Below are positions 7,784-14,955 of a DNA stretch of 22,686 nucleotides, one piece after another. Made by a program: the position numbers and the translations under genes. The stretch is from NCBI GenBank assembly GCA_964551645.1, contig CAZKDV010000032.1, positions 1 through 22,686 on the forward strand, in the 5' to 3' direction. The stretch comes from CAZKDV01 sp964551645. Its GTDB lineage: Bacteria; Bacteroidota; Bacteroidia; Bacteroidales; DTU049. Numbering within the stretch: position 1 is the stretch's first letter; each line of letters begins with the position of its first letter. The notes beneath the pieces were generated by a model. The model was not told where the DNA came from and did no database searches. It worked only from the letters and a program-made list of their open reading frames with translations.

Positions 7784-9334
7784 ATGATGACTTTTTTACA
7801 ATATGCTAATCTGTATTTAAGGATTGCTGCTTCGCTAATTTTTGTTTTACTGATATCAACACATTTATTTGCACAAAAAGATACTGCTAAAGTAAATCTG
7901 ATTTCGGCAGAAATACTCAAATATGATAAAGCTGTAAATTCGGAATATCAAATATTAGACGGAAATGTTGTTTTTGAATATAATGGTTCGTTATTGTATT
8001 CTAACAGAACTCATATTTACATAAATCGCGATTTTATTGAAAACTATGGCGAAGTTCATATCATAATTAATGACTCAACTCACATCTATGGCGATACTCT
8101 CACAATTGATGGAGAAATTGAATTGGCAGAAATATTTGGAAATGTAAAACTTGTAGATAATAATATTACACTTACAACAAATAAACTGTTTTATGATTTA
8201 AAAACCGATATTGCATATTATACTAATGATGCAGAAATAATCAATAATTCAAATACACTAAAAAGCAAAAAAGGCAGATATTATACTAATAATAACGATT
8301 TTCATTTTTATGATTCTGTTGTTTTTGTAAATGAAAGTATCAATATGAATAGCGATTCGTTATTGTATAATACAAACACAGAAATAACATATTTTTTTGG
8401 CAAGTCGAAAATTATTAGTGATGAAAACACATTAATTTGCGAATACGGACATTATGATACCAAAAATGATATTGGAAGATTTAGTGAAAATGTACAATTA
8501 TTAAGCGGAAACCGAGTGTTAACAGCAGATAGTTTGTTTTATACAAAACTTGAAGGATATGCCGAAGCTTTTATGAATGTTCAGTTAAAAGATTCAGTAG
8601 ATAAATATATTGTAAATGGAAATTATGGTAAGTATTTTGAAAGTGATAGCAGTTTTATTGTAACTGAAAAAGCATTGCTTAGAATGATTGAAAATAAAGA
8701 TACTTTATATCTGCATGCTGACAGTTTGTTGATGTTTAATGATACCTTGCATTTGCAGCAGAAAGTTATTTTTGCTTATTATATGACCAGAATTTTTAGA
8801 AACGACTTTCAAGCAGTATGTGATTCTTTAGTGTATTTGCGAGAAGATTCTTTATTGTTTTTATACAATTCTCCAATAATGTGGTTAGATTCAACACAAT
8901 TGCTTGCAGATACTATTAAGTTAGAATTGAAAAACGAGGAGTTGAAAACTATGTACCTATTTAGCAATTCTTTTGTTATTTCAAAGGAAAACACAGATGA
9001 CTATCAGCAGATTAAGAGCAAAAATATGGATATTTATTTTTTCGAAAATAAAATTGATTATTTATGGGCAAATGATGATGTTGAAACTTTATATTATATT
9101 TTTGATAAGCAACAAAAGTTGATAGGTATAAACAATGCCAAATCCGACAAGGTTAAAATTGAATTTACGGACAACGAAGTTGATGATATAATTTTTTATA
9201 GAAGCCCGTCAGGAGTGATGAATCCCGAAGAGGAAATGAGCGACAAACAAAAAAAATTAGATAGTTTTCAGTGGTATGACGCAGTTAGACCAAAATTTCC
9301 TTTAGATGTTTTTAGAGTTGTTAAAATAAAATAG
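7784..9334 (+). CDS. OstA/LptA-like LPS-transport periplasmic protein
   Basis: I choose the ATG at 7784 (516 residues). An in-frame TTG at 7760 would extend it by 8 residues, but it overlaps a TTTGC box and puts a poor N-terminus before the signal peptide. From 7784 the product has a typical export signal (hydrophobic core about 14-28, cleavage near LFA-Q31). The body is a run of short beta-strand repeats of the OstA type, for example LDGNVVFEYNGSLLYSNRTH, IYGDTLTIDG, IFGNVKLVDNNITLTTNKLF and LTADSLFYTKLEGYAEAFMNV. This fold forms the periplasmic beta-taco bridge carrying lipopolysaccharide to the outer membrane. It is longer than E. coli LptA (185 residues), as Bacteroidota OstA-like proteins usually are. 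It lies 63 nt after the PepSY-like gene and is probably the last gene of that operon. LPS binding is inferred from family. Confidence 0.85.
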   Translation: MMTFLQYANLYLRIAASLIFVLLISTHLFAQKDTAKVNLISAEILKYDKAVNSEYQILDGNVVFEYNGSLLYSNRTHIYINRDFIENYGEVHIIINDSTHIYGDTLTIDGEIELAEIFGNVKLVDNNITLTTNKLFYDLKTDIAYYTNDAEIINNSNTLKSKKGRYYTNNNDFHFYDSVVFVNESINMNSDSLLYNTNTEITYFFGKSKIISDENTLICEYGHYDTKNDIGRFSENVQLLSGNRVLTADSLFYTKLEGYAEAFMNVQLKDSVDKYIVNGNYGKYFESDSSFIVTEKALLRMIENKDTLYLHADSLLMFNDTLHLQQKVIFAYYMTRIFRNDFQAVCDSLVYLREDSLLFLYNSPIMWLDSTQLLADTIKLELKNEELKTMYLFSNSFVISKENTDDYQQIKSKNMDIYFFENKIDYLWANDDVETLYYIFDKQQKLIGINNAKSDKVKIEFTDNEVDDIIFYRSPSGVMNPEEEMSDKQKKLDSFQWYDAVRPKFPLDVFRVVKIK

Positions 9335-9356
9335 AGCAAGAATGGGTGCTTTTTTT
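9333..9356 (+). terminator. Weak intrinsic terminator after the OstA-like gene
   Basis: AGAGCA (9333-9338) pairs with TGCTTT (9347-9352), including one G-U pair, around an 8-nt loop, and runs into seven T. It begins inside the stop codon and would end the fur-to-OstA transcript. Confidence 0.5.
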
Positions 9357-9451
9357 GTTTAATTATAGCAATGAATGAGATTTTATAAAGTTCATTAGGC
9401 AAAAAATTGTAATTTTACACACAGAAAATTATTTATTAAAACATTATTATT

Positions 9452-10813
9452 ATGAGTCAAGTTAAAAAGTATATTTCAGAGAACAGAGAACGCTTTATGC
9501 AAGAGTTGTTTGGATTGATGTCAATTCCGTCTATTAGTTCAAAAACGGAACATAAAGGTGATATGCAAAGAGCCGCAGAATATCTAAAAAAACAACTTCA
9601 AGCAATTGGAATGGATAGCGTTGAAATATGTCCGACTGATGGCAATCCTGTTGTTTTTTCCTCTAAAACAATTGATTCTTCCAAACCGACTGTTCTTGTG
9701 TACGGACATTATGATGTTATGCCTGCCGAGCCGCTTGATGAATGGAACTCGGAGCCATTTAAACCAGAAATTCGTGATGGACGAATCTGGGGCAGAGGTG
9801 CTGATGACGATAAAGGGCAGTCATTTATTCATGTTAAAGCAATAGAATATTTACTAAAAGCTCAAGAATTAAAATGTAATGTTAAATTTTTAATTGAAGG
9901 TGAAGAAGAAGTTGGTTCGCCAAATCTTGGAAAGTGGGCGTCAGAAAATAAAGATAAACTTAAAGCCGATATTATTTTGGTTTCAGATACAAGCATGTTG
10001 GGAATTGATGTTCCTTCAATAACGGTTGGATTGAGAGGTTTAACTTATGTGGAAGTATGCGTTACAGGACCTAATAGAGATTTACATTCTGGTTTGTTTG
10101 GCGGAGCAGTTGCTAATCCTATAAATATTTTAAATAAAATGATTGCTTCTTTACACGATGAAAACAATCGTATAACAATTCCGGGCTTTTATGACGATGT
10201 ACTTGAATTAACAAAAGAAGAAAGAGAAGAATTAGGTAGAGCTCCGTTTTGTATCGAAGATTACAAAAAAGCATTAAATATTGATGAGGTTTGGGGAGAA
10301 AAAGGATATACTACTCTTGAACGCGTTGGAATTAGACCAACACTTGATGTAAACGGAATTTGGGGAGGTTATATCGGAGAAGGAGCTAAAACAGTATTAC
10401 CTGCAAAAGCTTATGCAAAAATTTCAATGAGATTAGTTCCTCATCAAGATCATATTAAAATTGGTGAATTGTTTGCTAAACATTTTACTCAAATAGCACC
10501 TCCTTATGTGAAAGTTGATGTAAAAGTACTGCACGGAGGTCAAGGATATGTTTGTCCAACTGATATTCCTGAATATAAATCAGCAGAATTAGCATATACA
10601 GATGTGTTTGGTGTTAAGCCTGTGCCATACAGAAGTGGAGGCAGTATTCCTATTATTTCAACTTTGGAAGATATTCTCGGATTAAAATCAATCTTGATGG
10701 GCTTTGGTCTTGAGTCAGACGCAATACACGGACCAAACGAAAATTTCTCTATTGAGTGTTTTGAAAAGGGAATTGAAGCAATAGTTAAGTTTTATGAATA
10801 TTACTCAAAGTAA
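9452..10813 (+). CDS. M20-family metallopeptidase (dipeptidase)
   Basis: A 453-residue cytoplasmic di-zinc peptidase of the M20 family, subgroup of dipeptidases similar to carnosinase and cytosolic nonspecific dipeptidase. No signal peptide is present. The active site is complete: H86 and D88 in GHYDVMPAEP, bridging D119 in GRGADDDKGQ, general base E152 and ligand E153 in EGEEEVGS, D179 in LVSDTS, and a C-terminal His in DAIHGPNENF. H212 in DLHSGLFGG begins the lid/dimerisation domain (about 205-330). It stands between two operons. Natural substrates are probably peptides released by proteolysis; the exact dipeptides cannot be predicted. Confidence 0.93.
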   Translation: MSQVKKYISENRERFMQELFGLMSIPSISSKTEHKGDMQRAAEYLKKQLQAIGMDSVEICPTDGNPVVFSSKTIDSSKPTVLVYGHYDVMPAEPLDEWNSEPFKPEIRDGRIWGRGADDDKGQSFIHVKAIEYLLKAQELKCNVKFLIEGEEEVGSPNLGKWASENKDKLKADIILVSDTSMLGIDVPSITVGLRGLTYVEVCVTGPNRDLHSGLFGGAVANPINILNKMIASLHDENNRITIPGFYDDVLELTKEEREELGRAPFCIEDYKKALNIDEVWGEKGYTTLERVGIRPTLDVNGIWGGYIGEGAKTVLPAKAYAKISMRLVPHQDHIKIGELFAKHFTQIAPPYVKVDVKVLHGGQGYVCPTDIPEYKSAELAYTDVFGVKPVPYRSGGSIPIISTLEDILGLKSILMGFGLESDAIHGPNENFSIECFEKGIEAIVKFYEYYSK

Positions 10814-10910
10814 TTGAAATTAAAAATCAATAACATTGGAAAATTTTATTTGTATGCTTGTAATCAATAAATATAGATTAATAACATAATAATAACCTAA
10901 AAAAAATACT

Positions 10911-11927
10911 ATGAAAAATATTGATTGGAAAAGTTTACCATTTGGTTATATGAAAACCAATGTAAATGTACGCTCATACTTTAAAGATGGAAAGTGGAGC
11001 AAAATTGAAAAAACTGATTCGGAATTTATACAAATGCATATTGCTGCTTCGGGTTTGCACTATGGACAACAAGCATTTGAGGGCATGAAAGCATTTAGAG
11101 GTACTGATGGCAGTATTCGTTTGTTTAGATGGGAAGAAAATGCTAAAAGACTTCAACGCTCTGCAAAAGGGATTTTTATGCAAGAAGTGCCAACTGACTT
11201 ATTTTATGAAGCTGTTGTTACTGCCGTTAAAGCAAATGAAGAATTTATACCTCCTTATGGAACAGGAGCATCTTTATACATTCGTCCGTTATTATACGGT
11301 AGCGGTGCTGAGGTAGGAGTGAAGCCGGCAAAAGAATATACTTTTATTGTTTTTGTAACTCCGGTGGGTCCATATTTTAAAGAAGGTTTTAATCCTGTGA
11401 AAATTGCTTTGGTCAAAGATAGCGACAGAGCAGCTCCACTTGGCACTGGTGCTATAAAAGTAGGTGGAAACTATGCAGCCAGCCTAAGAGGAATACAAAG
11501 AGCTATTGATAATGGATGTAGTTCGCCAATGTATTTAGACCCAAAAGAAAAAAAATATATAGATGAAATTGGGGCGGCAAACTTTTTTGCAATTAAAGAT
11601 AATAAATACATCACTCCAGCTTCGGAATCAATTTTACCGTCAATCACTAACAAAAGTTTGATGGAATTAGCTGAAAAAATGGGATTGAAAGTTGAAAGAC
11701 GAGCTGTAGATATTTCCGAACTTGAAACATTTGACGAAATTGGAGCTTGCGGCACTGCTGCGGTTATTACTCCTATAGGAAGCATATTTGATATTGATAG
11801 CAATAAGGTTTATCAGTTCTGCAAAGACGGTAAAGCAGGTCCAATAAGTACAAAACTATATGAAGAACTTGTTGGAATCCAAAATGGTACTAATACAGAC
11901 ACATTAAACTGGGTTACTACAATATAA
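10911..11927 (+). CDS. ilvE: Branched-chain amino acid aminotransferase
   Basis: A 338-residue PLP enzyme of fold type IV that interconverts leucine, isoleucine and valine with their 2-oxo acids, using glutamate/2-oxoglutarate. The PLP lysine is K183 in GTGAIKVGGNYAAS. Other family landmarks are GLHYGQQAFEGMKAFRG (about 48-64), the IRPLLYGSG segment, EIGAANFFAI (the Glu contacting the PLP pyridine) and EIGACGTAAVITPIG near the end. Length and motifs fit the longer, eukaryote-like BCAT group (ilvE-II) rather than E. coli IlvE. The 97-nt upstream gap has a near-match TATGCTTG at 10853. The gene ends at a strong terminator facing a minus-strand gene. No other branched-chain biosynthesis genes are in view. 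Confidence 0.95.
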   Translation: MKNIDWKSLPFGYMKTNVNVRSYFKDGKWSKIEKTDSEFIQMHIAASGLHYGQQAFEGMKAFRGTDGSIRLFRWEENAKRLQRSAKGIFMQEVPTDLFYEAVVTAVKANEEFIPPYGTGASLYIRPLLYGSGAEVGVKPAKEYTFIVFVTPVGPYFKEGFNPVKIALVKDSDRAAPLGTGAIKVGGNYAASLRGIQRAIDNGCSSPMYLDPKEKKYIDEIGAANFFAIKDNKYITPASESILPSITNKSLMELAEKMGLKVERRAVDISELETFDEIGACGTAAVITPIGSIFDIDSNKVYQFCKDGKAGPISTKLYEELVGIQNGTNTDTLNWVTTI

Positions 11928-11949
11928 GTTTTGGTTTTATAAAATTTAT

Positions 11950-11985
11950 AAAGGGATTATCTACTACTGATATTCCCTTTTTTTT
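11950..11985 (+). terminator. Intrinsic terminator of ilvE
   Basis: AAAGGGA (11950-11956) pairs with TCCCTTT (11974-11980), extended by three more pairs after one mismatch, followed by an eight-T run. It sits between convergent genes and touches the stop codon of the minus-strand gene, for which the T-tract on the other side is much poorer. Confidence 0.8.
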
Positions 11986-13702
11986 ATTCTCTAAAAACTA
12001 TCAATTTGCCATTAATGAACGCATTGGTAGAGTTATTATATAAAGTGTAAGAATATAGACCATTCGGGAAATGTAACACATCAACTTGATTGTACTTTTC
12101 GCTAATGAGGGTTTCTAAAACAATTTGTCCGAATAAATTGTAAATAGTAAATATGTTATCGTGTTCTGTTTCAAGTTTGACTGTAATATAGTTGGAAGCA
12201 GGATTAGGAAAAACTAAGATTTTATCAATTTCATTGCTTTCTTTAATGTTTGCAATACTATTCGTACAGTTTGCTCCGTTGCTCCATAAATTGCAGGTAA
12301 ATATTTCAAACAATCCGCCAACAGGTTTTGTCCATGCTACTATTGCTTTGTTTTGACCCACATAAGTAGGGTAGAAGTCGTAATTTGGGAAAAATCCGTT
12401 AAAATTACCGATTGCTCCAAATGAACTGCCAGGAATTGTCCAATTGTTGTATATATTTCCCGTCGAATCAATTGCTATTGCGTATAGATAATTTGATGAC
12501 GAATGTAGATATTTGTAGAAAACATACATTCCTTTGTTGCCATCGCTGATAGGTTTTGGATATGCCGATATTCCATTAGTTGTTAAACTTGTGTTTTCCC
12601 AAATTTTCGTACCATCGGCAGATACTTTTAAGGCATCAATGTCATATTCTTTGCTATAGTCATTGAAGGCAAGCAAATAATCAGAATCTTCATTTTTTAC
12701 TACTTCGAGATACCCTATACCTTTTAATGAGTTGCCACCAATTCGTTTCCCATTTGCTTGCAAAAGTATGTTTTGTTCGGGAGTAATCCTTTGCATATAA
12801 ACTTCTCCGTTATCGGTATATCTCCACTCAACCCAAAACGCAATTGCATTATCTTCTTCATCACAAAAAAGAAATTGGTTTTTCAATATATTTGGTTCAA
12901 CATAAGGTCCTTTACCTATGATATACCCGCTTTCGTCCCAGCCTTCAGCACGAGTGCCTGTCAATAAATCAAAGAGTGTAATTTTTAGTTTAATGTTTCC
13001 TATGCCACCTTCCGAGTACATAACATATATTCCCGTTCCATTATTCATTAAGGCAATTCGAGGATATTGCTCTCTTACTGATTCTTCGGCAGCTACCTCA
13101 ATACCTCCTTTCACCCAGTTTGGATAAACTGCTCCTGTGCTATCAAGGCATTGCAACATTATATCAAGAGATGAGGCTGAAGATTCCATATCATATCTTG
13201 TCCAAGTAATGCACACTCCTTTATTTCTATCGCTAACAAGTACGGGATATTTATTGTTGTTTTTGCTGCTTTTATTAACTTGAATAGGCTCGCCATCATT
13301 CCACAATGCTTTTCCTCTTTCGGAATATTTTTGAATATATATATGTTCAAAATTGCCATTTAGCGGAGTGCCGTACCAAGCTATAATCACACTGTTATCT
13401 TCTGATGTAATAATGTAAGGTGCGTAAAAATCGGCTTCTTCGCCAATTATAAGTCCATGTTGTGGCCAATCTTCGCTAACACTTCCGTTTGAATCTATTG
13501 AGCTTAAATAAACTGTGTTTGAATTGGCGTTCGAGCTAATCCAAGAAATATAAGCACCTCCATCAAGCCTTGCCGAAATATAAGGTTTGTAATTATGACT
13601 TTCGGAGTTTGAGTTTGAAAGCTTTGTGCCATTAGCTTGCCATTGCGAATAGCCAAATTGAGTTATGCAAATAACTATAAATGAAAGTAATACCTGTTTC
13701 AT
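11984..13702 (-). CDS. Secreted protein with T9SS type A sorting domain
   Basis: A 572-residue protein with a signal peptide (MKQVLLSFIVICITQFGYSQ, cleaved near residue 20) and a C-terminal type IX secretion sorting domain (497-572). The latter opens with VFPNPASNYITVKL and contains IYNLFGQIVLE and the terminal strand FINGKLIVFRE. The body is a series of repeating blocks of about 45-60 residues with patterns such as G-x-Y-I-S-W, YPVLVSDRNKGVCITW and PISDGNKGMYVFYKY, suggesting a beta-propeller. No enzyme motif was seen and the function of the mature part is unknown. It is expected to cross the outer membrane through the T9SS, whose translocon subunit SprA is encoded at the right end of this window. 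It is divergent from the FISUMP lipoprotein gene. Confidence 0.85.
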   Translation of the reverse strand: MKQVLLSFIVICITQFGYSQWQANGTKLSNSNSESHNYKPYISARLDGGAYISWISSNANSNTVYLSSIDSNGSVSEDWPQHGLIIGEEADFYAPYIITSEDNSVIIAWYGTPLNGNFEHIYIQKYSERGKALWNDGEPIQVNKSSKNNNKYPVLVSDRNKGVCITWTRYDMESSASSLDIMLQCLDSTGAVYPNWVKGGIEVAAEESVREQYPRIALMNNGTGIYVMYSEGGIGNIKLKITLFDLLTGTRAEGWDESGYIIGKGPYVEPNILKNQFLFCDEEDNAIAFWVEWRYTDNGEVYMQRITPEQNILLQANGKRIGGNSLKGIGYLEVVKNEDSDYLLAFNDYSKEYDIDALKVSADGTKIWENTSLTTNGISAYPKPISDGNKGMYVFYKYLHSSSNYLYAIAIDSTGNIYNNWTIPGSSFGAIGNFNGFFPNYDFYPTYVGQNKAIVAWTKPVGGLFEIFTCNLWSNGANCTNSIANIKESNEIDKILVFPNPASNYITVKLETEHDNIFTIYNLFGQIVLETLISEKYNQVDVLHFPNGLYSYTLYNNSTNAFINGKLIVFRE

Positions 13703-13717
13703 ATATTTGATTTTTTA

Positions 13718-13725
13718 CAAATATA
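13718..13725 (-). promoter_or_regulatory. Putative -7 box of the T9SS cargo gene
   Basis: TATATTTG on the minus strand matches TAnnTTTG exactly, 15 nt before the ATG, so the leader would be under 10 nt. A -33 TTG at the right spacing was not found. Confidence 0.45.
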
Positions 13726-13791
13726 ATTGTTTTTGCAAGAAAATGAAGTTTTTTTTACAAAAAAATGCAAGACAACACTATATCATAAAAA

Positions 13792-13823
13792 TTTGTTTTT
13801 GTTTAAGTTTTTTATTATTTTTG
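13792..13823 (+). promoter_or_regulatory. Putative promoter of the FISUMP lipoprotein gene
   Basis: TTTG (13792-13795), 20 nt, then TATTTTTG (13816-13823) fits the Bacteroidota consensus at both elements and in spacing. It implies a leader of about 50 nt, longer than those of most neighbours. Confidence 0.6.
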
Positions 13824-13879
13824 AAAAAATAAATATTAACCGATAAATAAATGAATATTCACAATTAAATTTAATTAAA

Positions 13880-14689
13880 ATGAGAACAAAACAATTTTTT
13901 TTAATTTATCCATTACTAATAATGGGAGTATTTTTATTTTTTGCAAGCAGTTGCAAAAAAGATGATGACAATAATAATGGAGGCAATAACACAGGTAACA
14001 ATAATGGAGGTAACAATAATGGAGGTAACAATACAGAAGATAGTTTTACTGATTCTCGTGATGGAAATGTTTATAAAATCGTAACTCTTGGTAATCAAGT
14101 GTGGATGGCAGAAAACTTAAAATATCTTCCAAGTGTTATAGGTGCTGCTAGTGGTTCAGAAACACAGCCTTATTATTATGTTTATGCTTATGATGGCAAA
14201 AGTGTAGATGAAGCCAAAACTACAGAAAATTATACTACTTATGGTGCTTTATATAATTGGGTTGCAGCCATAAATGCTTGTCCATCAGGTTGGCATTTGC
14301 CAAGTGATGCCGAGTGGACACAATTAGAAAACTATTTGGCGGATAATGGCTATAACTATGATGGCAGCATAGGAGGATGTAGAGCTAAAATAGCCAAAGC
14401 GATGGCAAGTGCTACCGGTTGGGAAAGTCATATCGATGAAGGTGTTGTTGGAAATATTGACTTCCCTGAGTATAGAAACAAGTCTGGTTTTACAGCCCTT
14501 CCGGGTGGCAGCCGTAGCGAGAATGGAACATTCAACTTCATTGGTTACCTTGGTCGCTGGTGGAGTGCCTCTGAGTACGATACCAATAACGCCTGGTACC
14601 GATTCATGACTCACAATTCCAGCAATGTTTACACTAACTACAGCAACGGTAAGGAGTCTGGTTTTTCTGTTCGTTGTGTGAGGGATTAG
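13880..14689 (+). CDS. FISUMP-domain lipoprotein, candidate DGR target
   Basis: A 269-residue lipoprotein: signal peptide with lipobox FASSC (lipidated C25), an Asp/Asn/Gly-rich spacer (about 28-53), then a Fibrobacter succinogenes major paralogous (FISUMP) domain. Domain landmarks are VWMAENLKYLP, TTYGALYNWVAAINACPSGW, HLPSDAEWTQLE, GFTALPGGSR and the C-terminal GFSVRCVRD. The fold resembles formylglycine-generating-enzyme/C-type lectin-like domains, a usual scaffold for DGR variable regions. Base composition changes inside the gene: about 12% GC at codon position 3 for roughly residues 54-128, about 29% for the middle, about 52% for the last 75 codons (hand counts). In residues 211-256, 37 of 46 codons end in a pyrimidine and only 3 in A. 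The product is probably surface-exposed and may bind variable ligands; no function is proven. It is a single-gene unit with its own promoter, divergent from the T9SS cargo gene. Confidence 0.85.
   Translation: MRTKQFFLIYPLLIMGVFLFFASSCKKDDDNNNGGNNTGNNNGGNNNGGNNTEDSFTDSRDGNVYKIVTLGNQVWMAENLKYLPSVIGAASGSETQPYYYVYAYDGKSVDEAKTTENYTTYGALYNWVAAINACPSGWHLPSDAEWTQLENYLADNGYNYDGSIGGCRAKIAKAMASATGWESHIDEGVVGNIDFPEYRNKSGFTALPGGSRSENGTFNFIGYLGRWWSASEYDTNNAWYRFMTHNSSNVYTNYSNGKESGFSVRCVRD
13970..14033 (+). repeat. In-frame 15-bp tandem repeats in the lipoprotein spacer
   Basis: Units of GGTAACAATAATGGA occur at 13994-14008 and 14009-14023 with a partial third copy, preceded by degenerate copies. They encode an Asn/Gly-rich spacer between the lipidated cysteine and the folded domain. 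Because the unit is five codons, gain or loss of copies changes only the length. Confidence 0.85.
14507..14689 (+). other. Candidate DGR variable region (VR) with 3' constant block
   Basis: This spans residues 210-269. Codons that could derive from AAC or AAT by changing only adenines dominate the variable part (14510-14647): AGC, AGC, TTC, AAC, TTC, ATT, TAC, CTT, CGC, then TAC, TAC, TTC, ACT, CAC, TCC, AGC, TAC, ACT, AAC, TAC, AGC, AAC. Between them are blocks with framework codons (TGGTGGAGTGCCTCTGAG; GCCTGG). The constant tail at 14657-14686, encoding SGFSVRCVRD, would be the initiation-of-mutagenic-homing end. The resemblance to Bacteroidota DGR targets is from memory of the pattern. No template repeat or reverse transcriptase is in the window, so the call rests on codon pattern, protein fold and base composition. 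Confidence 0.5.
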
Positions 14690-14699
14690 TTGGAAGTTG

Positions 14700-14717
14700 G
14701 AAAAGTTTTTAACTTTC
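14700..14717 (+). repeat. AT-rich hairpin just past the candidate variable region
   Basis: GAAAAGTT (14700-14707) pairs with AACTTTC (14711-14717) with one bulged A and a TTT loop, starting 10 nt after the stop codon. In the Bordetella phage DGR a hairpin at this position assists homing. It could equally be a weak terminator, as CTATTTTTC follows. Confidence 0.4.
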
Positions 14718-14802
14718 TATTTTTCTACTGTAATCCTTAGTTTCTGAATGTTCAATCAACAAATTTAGAAAGAATAAATTTTAAAGGAGTAGCTATTTTA
14801 CG

Positions 14803-14834
14803 AATCTCTTATTCATAAATAAAGATAAGAGATT
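14803..14834 (+). terminator. Perfect 10-bp inverted repeat, possible terminator
   Basis: AATCTCTTAT (14803-14812) and ATAAGAGATT (14825-14834) are perfect inverted copies around a 12-nt loop. The tail TATAGTCAATTTTT is T-rich but interrupted. It lies in the 266-nt gap between the lipoprotein gene and prfA. It may terminate the former or be an operator; no other gene is visible in the gap. Confidence 0.4.
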
Positions 14835-14885
14835 TATAGTCAATTTTTAAAAATTTCCAGATGAATCCAATTCTTATACAGTCGT

Positions 14886-14920
14886 TTTGCTTATATTTCA
14901 CAAATTTTTACTTATTTTGC
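14886..14920 (+). promoter_or_regulatory. Possible promoter of the prfA operon
   Basis: TTTG (14886-14889), 22 nt, then TTATTTTGC (14912-14920), which differs from TAnnTTTGC at one base. It lies 36 nt before the prfA ATG. Confidence 0.35.
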
Positions 14921-14955
14921 AAATCAGTTTTTGATGTTAATAATTACATAATAAT

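Noticed and set aside
11471..11803. 110-codon antisense frame within ilvE
   Set aside because: Shadow of a conserved PLP enzyme; no recognisable protein features and no promoter.
13970..14033. CRISPR-like short repeats
   Set aside because: Units are 15 bp, contiguous without spacers, and in frame within a coding region.
14324..14614. Overlapping frames on both strands inside the FISUMP gene (minus 14324-14614, plus 14409-14609)
   Set aside because: They are open only because this stretch is GC-richer; neither has recognisable protein features, and the FISUMP frame is clearly the real one.
14690..14955. DGR template repeat, accessory gene or reverse transcriptase next to the lipoprotein gene
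   Set aside because: No copy of the variable region, no open frame of useful length and no reverse-transcriptase motifs are present in this gap or in the neighbouring genes.
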